From assembly GCA_038380795.1 (NCBI GenBank), contig CM076266.1:40632425-40696424 (forward strand): a stretch of DNA of 64,000 nucleotides, written 5' to 3'. The DNA comes from Pyrocephalus nanus (lineage: Eukaryota; Chordata; Aves; Passeriformes; Tyrannidae). This document shows positions 1 through 12,345 of the stretch, piece after piece; within the stretch, counting starts at the first letter, position 1, and each line of letters begins with the position of its first letter. The position numbers and the translations under genes are program-made. The notes beneath the pieces were generated by a model. The model was not told the origin of the DNA. It searched no databases and saw only the letters and a program-made list of their open reading frames with translations.

Positions 1-648
1 GGGCTACACCTATGAGGTGACAGTTACTACTGGCAACTGATGCCAGTGAATCAATAACTTTTTGGATATCTCAATAGGTCTTCACCATGAAATCGACCAT
101 TCCATGAAATGGACCATGTACCTTAACAGGACCTGTAAAATCCTGGACAATAACAACAGCCCTGGTGCAAACCAATTAGGTGCTCGGGAAGTGCTCTGAA
201 CTATCCATTGGCAAGTAGATGAAGTTAACACACCAAAGAAACATAACAGGAGGTAGTAGCAGAGAAATCTGCTCAAAAGCAAGTAAATGTGAACAAAGCA
301 GTTTTGATCTCCTAGCTTAAGACTGCCTTCACATACATTTGTGACTATAACTGGGGTACAAGCACTGAAGTCTGCTGTAAATGATTAAATAGTCTGCACA
401 AAAGTTGCCTTACCATTTCCTCTGCTCATTTCTCAAGGTATGCCTACACTTAAGAATGAAGCATGAAGCGTGTTACAGAGCTGGCTTGGGTACCACTGAC
501 AGTCTTACCATGCCTCCAAAACAGAGTCTTCAGCACAGTCATACTCGAAGTGTAGCTTTAAGTATTGTTTCCTTACTCAAATGCTTTGCTGGTCTGGCAG
601 TAGCTCATATTTCGACTATCAATTCACTATATCTCTAGGAAATTAAAA

Positions 649-724
649 ACTTTTTTGAGGTCAGTTTGCTTGGGTCCAGCACAGAGATTTGTGCTGGGCC
701 CAAGCAAACTGACCTCAAAAAAGT
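649..724. repeat. near-perfect hairpin, 35-bp arms
   Basis: The arms at 649-683 and 690-724 match as reverse complements at 34 of 35 positions, around a 6-base loop (GAGATT). In a + strand RNA the single mismatch (T675 against G698) would be a G-U wobble, so the stem would be fully paired. I do not recognise it as a known microRNA. No other copy of the arm is visible in the window. Confidence 0.92.
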
Positions 725-1493
725 TCATACAAGATTAAAAACTGAAGTTCTGGCAATCCCACATATAGCTAGGTCACACACTATGGATTGAGTTGTGACC
801 AAGAGCTTAACTGTATGCTAAGTTAAGGAAGCCAGGGCTGGAGAATTTAATGCTGCCCTCTTACTGCAGACTTCCATACTCAGTTTTCTTTTCTCTACTG
901 AAGCCGTCCTGAATGCATCAGGAAAAACATATTGCTAGAGATGCTGTAAGGCACGGAGGAAGCTGATAATATGCTGGCAGTTTTGTTGGGTTTTTTTTCC
1001 AAGTTCCTCCATGAGATAAATTTAAAGTTTATCCCTCCCACCAGGAAAAAATTGATTCTGAACTCTCTATGATGAAAAAAAACCAAAAACAGTTCTGTGA
1101 AAGCTGGAGACTCGATTTTCTATTTAAAGGATTGTAATGACCTGGACAGCACTTAGTACCAATTTAGAGACACTGATGAAAGAATGCCTTGTGCTTGCAC
1201 TTGAACATGAATCCCAGATTCCGAACCAAGAGAGTTCTCTGCCCTCCTGCATAGCACACACTACAGGAGTTCTCCCAGCAATTTCTACCTTATGCCACAG
1301 CTTGTGATAAAACTGTAGTGTACCCTGAGAAAAACATGCAGGTTTGATTTAATGTATAAAAAATTGACTGAATTTTTGGCAGTCTTTTTCACTGGTTAGT
1401 TGCTCTCCCTCCACAAAAGCTTCCAGTTTGAAAGCTGCTGACTTTGACTTCTTCCGTTGCATCAAGTTATATATGCTTTTTTCTATTATTTTT

Positions 1494-1518
1494 GGGGGGG
1501 AGGGGGGGTTGGGTTGGG
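1494..1518 (+). repeat. G-quadruplex-type motif
   Basis: G7-A-G7-TT-GGG-TT-GGG fits the pattern of four G runs with short loops. It stands alone in AT-rich DNA. Confidence 0.8.
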
Positions 1519-1609
1519 TTTTTTTAAAGCATCTTCTTGCCTCAGCTATCTTGCTATGCAGAGGGTTACAGACCACAGTCAAGTTACTTCTTTACCTTTA
1601 CCTTTACTT

Positions 1610-1830
1610 TTTAAATAAACTAAGTAGATTAAGTTCCTTCAGGATGCTGCTATAAGGAGAGCTTTCCAAGTCTCCAATAGTTCCTGCAGTTATTTTCTGA
1701 ACCTGCTCCAATTTTCCCTCATCCCTTTAAAAAGTTAATATCTTAATGGGACACAATATTCCTATAGCAATCCTAATGTGCATCATGCTATTTATTAGTG
1801 ATAGCCCAATCTTGGTACCTCTCTAATATT
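1610..1830 (-). mobile_element. ancient CR1 LINE fragment
   Basis: The antisense CR1 pattern is still visible: TAAGTTCCTTCAGG, then TTCTGAACCTGCTCCAATTT and GGGACACAATATTCC. Divergence is high. It is a non-coding relic. Confidence 0.5.
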
Positions 1831-2789
1831 AAAGAACATTATTTAAACCAAGCAAAAAATGCAAGTGAAGCTGACTTGGAAAGAAGTTTCTTTTAATTAT
1901 TACCCTAAGAAATCTTTTTACTGGTAACTCAGCATCCCATTACAGTGCAGTAAAGCCAGAAATAAATATGTAAAAATTTTAATTGAAAAAGAACAGCATG
2001 AAGCTTGAAGGCTGATTTAACAGATACTACTAAGTTCTGTCACCTGATGTTAAGCTGGAAAACAGTTCCTTGGTGCCATTAGAGAACACTGCTGGCTACA
2101 AAACTAGGGCGGAACTAATGTTGTCAGATTTTATTTGTATTGAAAAAGTATGACTCCTGGTCCCTAACCTATCAAAGAAATATAGATGGAGAATTAAACC
2201 AAAAGATCAAGCAATAGGTAAGAAAACTTGGAAGGTTTATTGCAGCATTTTTCCCTGTGTAGTCTAGTTTAACAAAGGCAAGAGACTCGCAGTTAAGCTG
2301 CACATCTTCTGAATAAGCTACCTTTAAATAAGAGGGAGCTTTTTCATTCTCTCTTTCAAACTGCAAATACATTCTATATCCCATGACAAATCTAAGCAAC
2401 TATAATAAATGCTGAATGTGACAGCTGTAAGGGTATAGAAACATGTTTCTTGTCACAGGGATAAGGGCTTCTGGGGGACATATTTTGTGATCTTTGGTTC
2501 TGCCCAAGTCTTCCAGTTTACTTGGCTGATATCATAAATTCAAAATCCCTGGATTATTTTGCCCCATCTTCTTACAGATGCTTCTTGTAAAGAGGCTGCC
2601 TGCCGTTATCTATAACCCTCTGCCTGCACAGGTAGGTAAGTGGAAGTTTACACTGACCTTTTTGCCCTTCCTACAGGGTCTCCATAGCATCAATTCTTTA
2701 TTCCAGACTGAGGGAACTGCTGGAAAACATTGAAGGAACTAGTGGGGAACATTAACATCCAGAATGGTCCAGCCTGTTTCTAAACAGGG

Positions 2790-2818
2790 AAAAAAAAAAA
2801 AAAAAAAAAAAAAAAAAA
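2790..2818 (+). repeat. A29 run
   Basis: This is an uninterrupted run of 29 A. No retroposed gene is recognisable upstream of it, so its origin is unclear. Confidence 0.95.
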
Positions 2819-5800
2819 GCCTATTTTCAAGAGATCCCAATAGTGGGAAACTCCCCCTCCTCACCACGGGTGGCAAAAGAGATACATCAAGTATGTCCTG
2901 CTACCCAAGTGTGCATTTCTGCATCTGGGAAGGTCAAATTTAGCCCTGAATTAAGATGGTTTCATGGCATCAGTATGTACTTAGGTATATTTTAGGGGAA
3001 TTTCCAACAGGTTGACATGCAATTTTTATTTGCCTTGTTAATGTTATTACTAATTTTACTCTTAGGTACGTAATGAACCCAAGTGTATGACTGGTAGATG
3101 AAGGTTTTGATTTATTGAGCTATGTCAACCAAAGTTTGGAATTACATTTATGCTGAGTTCATTTATGCTGTAAAAGAAAAGCTTTCCAGTGTATCAGCAG
3201 TACAAGGTTTAACTAGGTAGATACTCAGATCTCTAATGTAAAAGAGAAGAGAAAGATCAAAATGCTTAAAAAAAAAAGAAGTGAAAATAGAATTCATCTA
3301 TTTAGGTATGACAGCACCATGTCTTTATTACCTGCCAGAAGTCACTGACTAACAGGAGTATTAAGGTAAACTACTCCTGAAACTGAAAACAGAATCTGCA
3401 ATCCAGTCAACAGATGCAAATTACTAAGATATTTTTCCAAACAGGAATAGCCTTTTACAGAAGACATATTTAAGTCGAAAAGTGTATAAGACAAAATTAC
3501 TTAAGTCAGTGTTAATCAGCTATTTGCCACTGCGCAGACACCCAGGAGTGTGACTGAGGACTCACCAATTCCCTTTACTATCAAGAAAATTTAGACTAAC
3601 CTAAAACTTTTGACTGATTTAAGGTCTATTGTGGGGTAGTGTGCTTCTGAGGTACTCTTGAGATCCTCTGATGGATGCTTCATAGCATGACACCAACAGT
3701 GTATAACAACATCAAAAACAGCTGTCCAACGAACAGTGCTTTAATTTTTTAATCTTTTGTAAACTGTAAGAACTGAGTGGGAGAAGATTTATCCAGAACT
3801 TTTATGCTTTGTAGTATGACCAGTCTTAAAAGGTAGGAACCACGCTGCAGAGTATTTGTAATTCAAATACTTATCTAGAGTTATTTATATTCTTGTCACT
3901 CCTCCCACCCCCAGCTAACATGGAGTCAGATTCTATTCTCAGTTAGCCCAATGAAAGTCCACTGAAATCAATGGAATTTCTTGGATCCACTCCAACACAA
4001 CAGAGAACAATGGCACTGAACGTCACCATTGTGCTTTTGCACCTAAGCTGCTCCTTCAAAATACAAGTATTTGAGTAATCCCTGCTCTTTATTTTCTGTG
4101 GAAATGGTCTGCTTTTTTTCACCTGATAATTCTGAGTAGCAATGTCCAGTCTCTTCACAGATGCACCCTATCCCAAAGTGCTTGGTAAATAGTCTAAATT
4201 GACTTCCCTTCCCCCCTCCCAGTACTGGTTCCAATCACACTCAAATCATATTGCTTATTATTCCTGCTATGAAAATCATCAAATACAGTAGGTAAAGATT
4301 TATTGTATCTCTTTAAGAAATAAATAATTCATTGAATACATTAGATGGAGTATCGTAGACTTTCTGAAAATCAACAAGATAGCTATTTCTTGCAGCTTAT
4401 ATGTTTTAGAATGCTTTTAATCTTGGAGTAGATAATAAGTTATGTTTCCAAAAAAAAAAAAAAAAAAGAAAAAGAGGGAGAGAAGAGGTATGTAAATAAA
4501 TAATAAGGCTTTCTCCACAGAAAAGTATCTGTGTTCAGAAAAGCATTTAAAAGTGCAAACAAAATTAAGAGTTTGTTTAAAACAGTATGAATTTATATTT
4601 AAAATCTCTCCTGACAAGAATTTTTCTCTGAAATAATCTAACAATCTAACTTGAAATAGCACTACATCTAGTTTGGAATCAAACACATTTGTTACAAATT
4701 CTGGAATAAAGTAAGAAGAAAGCAAGGGGAGAAGTAAATAATTTTTACATGTGTATATATGATCAGTCAAAAAAAATTTTAAAATATCACACTTGCTCTT
4801 GCCAGCACTCAAAGTGTTAAGCAGATGACAAGTTTGAAATGACCAGATTGTGGTTTGGTCACAAATAATAAGATCACAATGTTCACTGACTGGTCCAGGT
4901 CACCATGAAAATCCAAGCCTTTGGTCTTTGACCTAAAGGTAGATGACATACTAAAAATAGACCTACATCCTTGAGAGAGACACAAGAAACCAGCAGTCTC
5001 ATATTTCTGTTGTAGAGGAGATCAAATCTTATCTAGGAATCTGGTTATAATTCACAATATGTTTATTAAGGATTATTCATTTGGACCAGGTAGAATTTCT
5101 GAAAGATTGAGTTTGCATCCAAAGATATGTACAGTCAGTTTAATCTAACAACTGTGTCTTAGAATTTGATTGTCGTGGATGTTGCTATTTCATTACAAAT
5201 GAGAAAGGTATTCAGTCATGCTGAATGGGGATATTTATATGTAAATATAGGAATTTTTGCTTTGGCAATAACTTCATTTCTGAGATGGAAGTTTATGTGA
5301 TTCTCCCAATGCTACATTAACCACCAAAAAAACCTGACACAAAGTAAAGCCAAAAGACAAGCCTCTTACTCTGTCCCTGAACACATTTAATGCCTCACTT
5401 CTACCCAGCAGCCACAACAAAACTACACAATCAGGCAAAGGAGATGATTTGAGCCAAATTTGCTCCTGTTATAGGTCCCCTAAAAATCAATACATTTGTT
5501 CCCAGAAAGAACCAGGCCACATGGCTGCTTTATGTACGTGGTGACTGGGTTCACTGACACAGAAAACCCTTTGTGTCTTTAGGAGGAAAAGACGAAAATG
5601 CAGAGATGATCACACAAAATATTTACGTTGAAAGTATGTTCCTGTTGCAAATTTAAGCCCTCTCAACTTCAGGACAATCAGAATTAAGCTTGTCATTGCA
5701 ACTTTAATTTGAGCTCATTGCACATATGCATGATAATAAGTCTTTAACTGCACAGACACATACATCATTCAGTTCATAGGGTGGACGATGCTCCCTGAGT

Positions 5801-5934
5801 GAGCAGCTGTTCAATATTCTTTTTATTCTTATCACTCAATATGTGGCTCCATGCCTTCCTTACTGCGCATCATTCACACCCTGTGCAGAATACTGAATTA
5901 TTTATATCTTTATGAGTGTTTCTATAGTATTCTC

Positions 5935-6065
5935 TACTAGGGTTTTTGAGTGCTTCCCAAATACTAATTAATTTATCTTTAAACCTGAGAAATGAGACTT
6001 TACTATTAGACTAGCTTTACAGATAGGGAATTGAAGTGGTGAGCTGTTACGGCCAAGATTGATGA
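5935..6065 (+). mobile_element. MIR/CORE-SINE-like ancient repeat
   Basis: The core of old amniote SINEs can be followed: a GTGCTTCCCAAATACTAATT part, an AT-rich link, then CTTTACAGATAGGGAATTGA (family: TTTACAGATGRGGAAACTGA). The similarity is approximate and from memory. Confidence 0.45.
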
Positions 6066-6079
6066 AAATGTCTACTAAT

Positions 6080-6200
6080 TTGGGGTCCTCAATATGATGT
6101 GCTTAGAGCTAGATTTTCCAACATTTTTATGGTATTTCATACATCTAAAGCATAAGTTCCGTTGATTTCAGCAGCATCTGTGAGTACGCTGCACTACCGT
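6080..6200. mobile_element. possible ancient amniote repeat
   Basis: GAGCTAGATTTTCCAACATT and AAGTTCCGTTGATTTCAGC resemble parts of a dispersed palindromic repeat of turtles and birds. It abuts the MIR-like element. The call is weak. Confidence 0.28.
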
Positions 6201-7638
6201 GAATAGTCCTGAGTATCTGAAGTTGTATACTCAGCAAATAAGGAAAACACAGGAAGTATATTCCACCTTATAAAACTTTAGCTTGAATCACATTAGGAAT
6301 CTGAGTATAAGGGACAAAATCATGATAGATGAGTGGTCACTTTTAGTGCTATGGTTCCAAAAGAATGCTTTTTCATCATCATAGAAACAGCTCTTTTCAA
6401 CAAGAGAGCTTACAGTTTCCCTCTTCTGATTTCATTTATGGCACCTTCTTACTTTTCCATGATATTCCAGCAGATGACAGCCTTTTATGTTGAAGTAACA
6501 CGGTTTTTTCCCTGAGAAGCCCCTGTGCCCAGCAAAGTGGAAATGCTGCAAAAAGAGAGTGACAGTGTATTTTAACACTGATTCATAAAATGAAAAGGGA
6601 TACTCAAGGTGGGGAAGGAAAGTTTTTTTGATGCTAATTTTTAGTATACAGGTTTTTAACCTTTTTTTTTTTTTCTAACCAAACAGGATTTCTTCTTTGT
6701 AGAACCACACTGTTGCCCAGGGTGGCTCCTTAGCATAGCTGGCATCTTGTGATTCACAGCGTCACCTTCTATAAGTCAAGATAGCACAGGGACTACTGCA
6801 ATGGTAGTTACAGAGCTCCATATGAACCCACCACAGAAGTGCACATGACACTCTACCATTAGATTTTTCAGCTGTTTGTTTTGCAGCCATAAAATCTTGA
6901 GGCAAATATTGATGGCAGTTTGTGCTAGTAGTGTTCTTCTAGTATACTGCTTGTGATCCTACATCTTCATAAGTCCATCAAGATCTATTCAACAAAATAA
7001 TTGGAAATCATTCCTAAAATTAGCTAAATGATACCTATATGTTCCTAAAATTAATTTTTGAATTGATGAGATTTTAAATTCTGAACCAATTTTTTCTTTC
7101 AACTGTTTTAAAGCTTTAAGATTTGGAAGACTACTGGTATAAAAAAATTTCCCAGTTTTAATAGAAAATTTGACAACATTTTAAGAAGGATAAAAACAGA
7201 ACTTTAGAATGGAAATTATGGAACTGCCTCAATTTCAGAATTTTGGAGGAAGTGGAGGATGGACTGTTCTCATTGCCTTATTTTCTTATGCTATTACTCA
7301 TATCCCACTGATTTAAAAAAAAAAAAAAAATTTACCCTGATAACCATGGACTTTTTGTTGTTGTTGCTATTGTTTGGGGGCTTTTCTGGGGTGGTAATAC
7401 GTTGAGGTTTTTTTGTAATAAATTCTCTTTATATGTGGCCATATTCTATATTTGGCTACTTCATGATTTTCATCCTATTTTGCAACTTGATTTCCTTTCA
7501 AGGAACGTATGACTTTTTCCCTGGGATGCATTTAATAACTACACAGAGAAGCTGTCTGTGAATGAACAAATATTTGGCAGCTATAGCCACTGTACTCTGT
7601 TTCTTAGCAGCCTGTTGAAACTCTAATGACTGATCTAA

Positions 7639-7708
7639 TAAGCCAGAAGTATTAGAAGGTCAGAGTGAACAACATTGCTCAGTTTGACCTTCCATTATTT
7701 ATGGTTTG
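7639..7708. repeat. imperfect 34-bp inverted repeat
   Basis: The arms at 7,639-7,672 and 7,675-7,708 pair at 25 of 34 positions, with three further G-U pairs possible in RNA and two central bases unpaired. The core GAAGGTCA/TGACCTTC is perfect. The pattern suits either a decayed palindromic mobile element or a microRNA-like fold. I cannot tell which from the sequence. Confidence 0.6.
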
Positions 7709-10463
7709 TCACATCAGCTATCAAAGCTCAAGCTAAGAGTTGATAAGGAGCTGAATCAGCAGCACAGGCATGACACTGCAACATTCTTGCTTTGTGTGAA
7801 TAGCGACACTTCCTTGTGGTGACCTGTGCAACCACCCATGACACATGCCCCTTAAGGTGGTCCCTGCCTGTTCGCTATTTTATGTAGAAACTCCCTTTGT
7901 AATGTTCAGGATTAACAATACAGTTGGCACTCAACTTTTTTTTTCCTTTCCCTAAAAGGTCCAGATTACCAAATAATCTTTGTATTCAAAGGCTCCTGTT
8001 TTTATAACAGATCTATTTTCACACTGTTCAGACCATAATTTAATCATTAGATAAATTGTGTGGTTTAAAAAAAACCCCAAGCCCAGTCTAAAACTCAGAA
8101 GTAATTGCATCTTCTTTGTCTGAGAGAGAGGAACCTCACCACAGCAGCAAAATTGCTTGATAGAACAAAGACTGGGCTTGAGTTCTAAGATCAACTTCCA
8201 TCTGCATTTTAGCACAGGGAAAAATGGACTGGATTAGGGTTTGAGCAATCCAGCGAGTACTTTACAGTCTTCAATATGTTAGATTCTCAGTGGGATAACA
8301 AAGACAGCGAGAGGACAGCTACTGGCATAGCTCCCATAGGCCATGGAATAGAGCTAAAGTGTTCGAAAAGATAGTACACACACCCTGTAATCCAAACTAG
8401 AAATGGCTGTGAGACAGCCATCCAAGTATCAGGTGTTTGAATGTTGCTCACTTGTACATAGATCAGGGTAACCATGTTAACGGATGTTTTCTTTGTTACA
8501 TTATTTTTTTATACTGTCATGATGCAAATGTGAATGTTATTTTGCCAGATTCTGACGTAACCAATGGTAGTGTTGCTCCTTCAAGAGTGAGAGCAACTTT
8601 TTCTGGAAGCTGACAAAGTGACAGTCTTGGTCAGGTCATTAAAGGTTGCAAATTTGTCTCTGCCTATTTCACATAATTTAACAAATCACAGAAACGTAAA
8701 TCTGAAGGTTGCAAATTTAAAGCACAAACTACATGTCATAAGTAATGAGGAGTTTAACTGTGATTTCTTTTCATACAACCAAGACAAATGCTCTGAGTTG
8801 CTTCAGTGTCTATGTACTCATTAAACTCTTCCTAAGCTTATTAACTTTAAGGATCTGCTTCCTCGAAAAGACTTAGAGAAGGGACTCAGTCAAAACATCC
8901 CCAAGGCTAGTTACAATGTTTATAACTCTTGCAATTTTATTGTGTTGCAATATTTGATGTTTTCCCCAAGCTATAGACCCCAGAACAAAGCGCTCTTTCA
9001 AAATTCATAGTTCCCACTAAAAATGTACACAACAAAACCAAAATCCGTTCTTCACTGTTTCACCAAAAAAGGCTTTAAACGAATGTACACCCCAAAATCA
9101 TAAACCAGAAGGAAAAATTCAAAATACTTAATCTGTGTCATCTTGTGAGAAGGCTATGCAGAATTGGCAATGGTCTGTTTGCTTTCTGTTACAAAACCCA
9201 GGAAAACTCCTATACACAGTGATCTGGGATATTCCTATTGGAAAATGCAATTTACAGGCCAGGGTTGGCTCAGTTTACTTTCTAAATAAGACAGATGGCA
9301 GGACTGTCTTTTCTGAACAATGAGAGAAGGCCAACAGCTAATTCAGGTACATATTGTTATCTCCAGCAGACATACACAGGAAGATATTCACCTTTGAGCA
9401 GTCTAGCAAGTCTCTTTGCCTCCTTCAAGCAACCGGCGTTTTGGCTAAAAACTTCCCTCCTGTTCGGAGTATCAGAATCCGACACTATGGAAACAGACAC
9501 CTGAGGAGGCACCAAATCAATTTCTGTCTCCAAAAATCTGGAGACCTAGATGGAAATGGGTCTGTTACTCCACACAGGGCAGAGAAAAATTTGGTATGTG
9601 CTTGAAAAGAAACAGAGGAAATGGAAGGTATAGTTTTAGTTCCTAATCCAGAGAGACTAGAGAGAAAGTAGGATATCATTGTTCATGATTCTCTTCTTTA
9701 ATGTAGGAGATTTTCCTATTTCTGTGGGGTTCCTTTTCTCAACTGGTCCAGCTATGGACCCAAGATGGTTCTTCTGTTTGTAAATAGCAACTTTTTATTT
9801 TGTCTTTTTATGCAAACTTGGGTATCATTTATGCAGCTGGTGGTGGCACTTCAAAGTCTCCCCTAAATATGATCTGATATGGTCTAGTAAGGTCTCATTG
9901 TTCTGATACTTGAGATTAGACTGGCATTTCTGTGGAAAATGTAATTAATTTATTTTTGTTTAGATACCTTAAATGAATCAAGACCAACCTTGCTAAGAAA
10001 CTGTCTTCTTTCTGCTGCTGTTCCTCCAAGATCAGCAGATAAACAGTAAATAGAGCTCTTGAATCTAAGCAGTAGGTAATAGTGTGACTGATCTGCTGAG
10101 CTGATGTAAGCCAAATCAAAATCACCATGTTACCACAGTCTAAACTGACATTGGGTGTATGACAGGCAGCCTGACAGCCTAAATTCAGACTGTGGATTCT
10201 GTTGGACAGCAGAGCTGGGGTTTGCAAAGCCTAAATCCCTCTGTGCATTTTGCATTTCTTTCCCCAAGTCTTGGGACTGTGAAGCTGAAACTGTAGGTCA
10301 CAGAAGTGTGTGCTTCACACAATTGCTGCTGGATAGGACTCTGAGGTTTATCACCATGTCTCCTAATTGTGATTCTAAGAAAAGCAATACACAATCTACT
10401 ATCAACTACTAGTTTGCCTACTATTGAAAGAGGACTGTTCTTGAATTTCTGTTCTGGGTTTGC

Positions 10464-10487
10464 TTTTTTTTTTTTTTTTTTTTTTTT
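10464..10487 (+). repeat. poly-T run
   Basis: A simple run of about 24 T in AT-rich intergenic DNA. Nothing else is associated with it. Confidence 0.9.
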
Positions 10488-11994
10488 ACTAATTTAATGG
10501 ATATAAAGCCAAAGGTAATGAGGTTAAACAATTATTTTACAAGATAACACATTCTTCCTAGCCTCTTCCATCCCCTTCTTCTTTTCCTCCTCCATCCCTT
10601 CCCTCTCTCCTCTGCTCCATACAGACTTGTGTCAAAAGATACCACTTTTGAGCTTGCAAGGAATAAGCTAATTTACATTCCTAATTTTCATCTCCCTCCA
10701 CCACTCAGCAGTTGTCATGTAATTTCCAAACTGTAAGAATAAATATTTTCTGCTCTATGCTCATGTGTACATCTGCAATTTACATGCCCATGGGCCACAT
10801 GCCTAGGTATAAAGTATTGATTACCACTTTGATTACAATTAAAATGTGTTTTATTAACAAAGGCAGACAAATTAATTACATATCAAAAAAAAAAACAAAA
10901 CCAGAAACAAAAACAAAACAAAACAAACACATAACAGGATAAAAATTCCAGAGACCTTTTACATTGCAAATTCTACTATTCAAGCAGTGGGAAAACAATT
11001 CAATCACATGCAAGGGCTTGTAGAGACTTGCTTAATGCATTATGAACATGCTGACCAAACACACAGTCCTCCTACCTCTCTGTCCCAGAAGTATCTGAAA
11101 GGAAGAAGACAGCTGTAGTCTTCCTGATTTTGGGCCATCAAAGAGAATGGAATGACAGATGTTGAGCTATTCTTTCAGTGCAGGAGGGAACTCCTCTCTG
11201 TCAAACAAAGAAGATTGACAGTCTCAGAGCCCAGTTTATTTGTATAAAAAAGCCAGCTGTTTCTTTAACAGTTGAAAGCAGTATTCCTAGCATAGCATAA
11301 AGTAGATGAACAAATTAATAACTACTAACATGATGTTATCTGTTGAAAGATTCTGTGGAAACAGTAATTCCACAAAAATGTAGCATAGACTTAATGTCAC
11401 TTTTCCCCATGGAATGAAATGCGTCTTTACTTCAGAACATACCAGATTCCTAAACTCATTCTTGAAGCTGTCCCCAAGTTTGTGAGAGATCTAATTAATG
11501 CTTACTGCTATCATATGTAAAACACTGACTGCATCCTTAATAAAAAACAACTTTAAGCTTTCTGCTATGAGTGATTTTTCTTCAGAGTAAATAGATTTCT
11601 AATTACAAACAAATGGATGTTAACCATTTCAGAAAATCCATTTAGAATTCAATATCTCTTTTATCTACTTTGAATATAGCATGGCACAAACTGATGTTAA
11701 AGGGTCATTCTTTACAGCACTATTCAATTTTTCATTAGCCAAGAACATCTGAGGGAAAGAAGTGGTTTATGCCATAAAGTCAATTTTGAATTGCAGTATC
11801 TGAAAAAATACAGAGTCTACATACAAAATATTACACACCTTCCCTAGTCACTAAAACTGCCAATTCCTTCTAATTAACTATCCTCACACTGAACTCTACA
11901 TGGCCATACCCAAACAAGGCGATGGATGAGATTTACTGGAATCTACTTGTGTAAGCTTTGCTTGCTTTACTTTGAAAAAATTGCAGTTTAGGTT

Positions 11995-12345
11995 TGTCGG
12001 CGACGACAACGTCGCTCCGCTCCCCTCTGAGCCGCTCGGGCTGGCGGCGACCCCCGTCCCTCCCAGAGCGGCCGCCCCTGCCAGCGCCGCTCCCGCGGCG
12101 AGGGCGGAGCGGGGCGGGAGCGAGCGGAGGGGTGGGGCGGGGGGCGGAGGAGGGCCGGGCAGGGTGGGCCGCGCCCGCCCGCGCCTTTTGTGCGGCGCCC
12201 TCCCAGCCTGTCACCGCAGGGATGGGCGTGATTGCGGGGGAGGGTCACGGCTGGGGGTGCGTGCGAGCGCACGGGGCAGCGCACCGGGGCCTGTGTGAGC
12301 GCGGGCTCGGGGTGCCCTCCTGCCCCTCCTGGGGACTCGGGCTGC
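11995..12345. promoter_or_regulatory. orphan CpG island 11 kb upstream of SP8
   Basis: The sequence changes abruptly from AT-rich to dense CpG, with GC boxes GGGGCGGG at 12,111 and GGGGCGGGG at 12,134. It continues as a G-rich strand to about 12,345. Overlapping open frames on both strands look like by-products of high GC. No protein family is recognisable, so I do not call a gene. It could be an unannotated noncoding-RNA promoter or a distal island of the SP8 domain. Confidence 0.6.

Larger units (their letters stand above)
1..11990. other. upstream gene desert
   Basis: This is AT-rich DNA with no supported gene. Short frames occur on both strands but show no family resemblance, splice context or codon bias. 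The only recognisable contents are the CR1 fragment, the MIR-like and other old repeats, the two hairpins and the simple runs listed separately. In mammals the DNA on the 5' side of SP8 is also a long desert. Confidence 0.65.

Noticed and set aside
2640..2818. retroposed gene copy ending in the A29 run
   Set aside because: No recognisable coding sequence precedes the run and no target duplication is visible.
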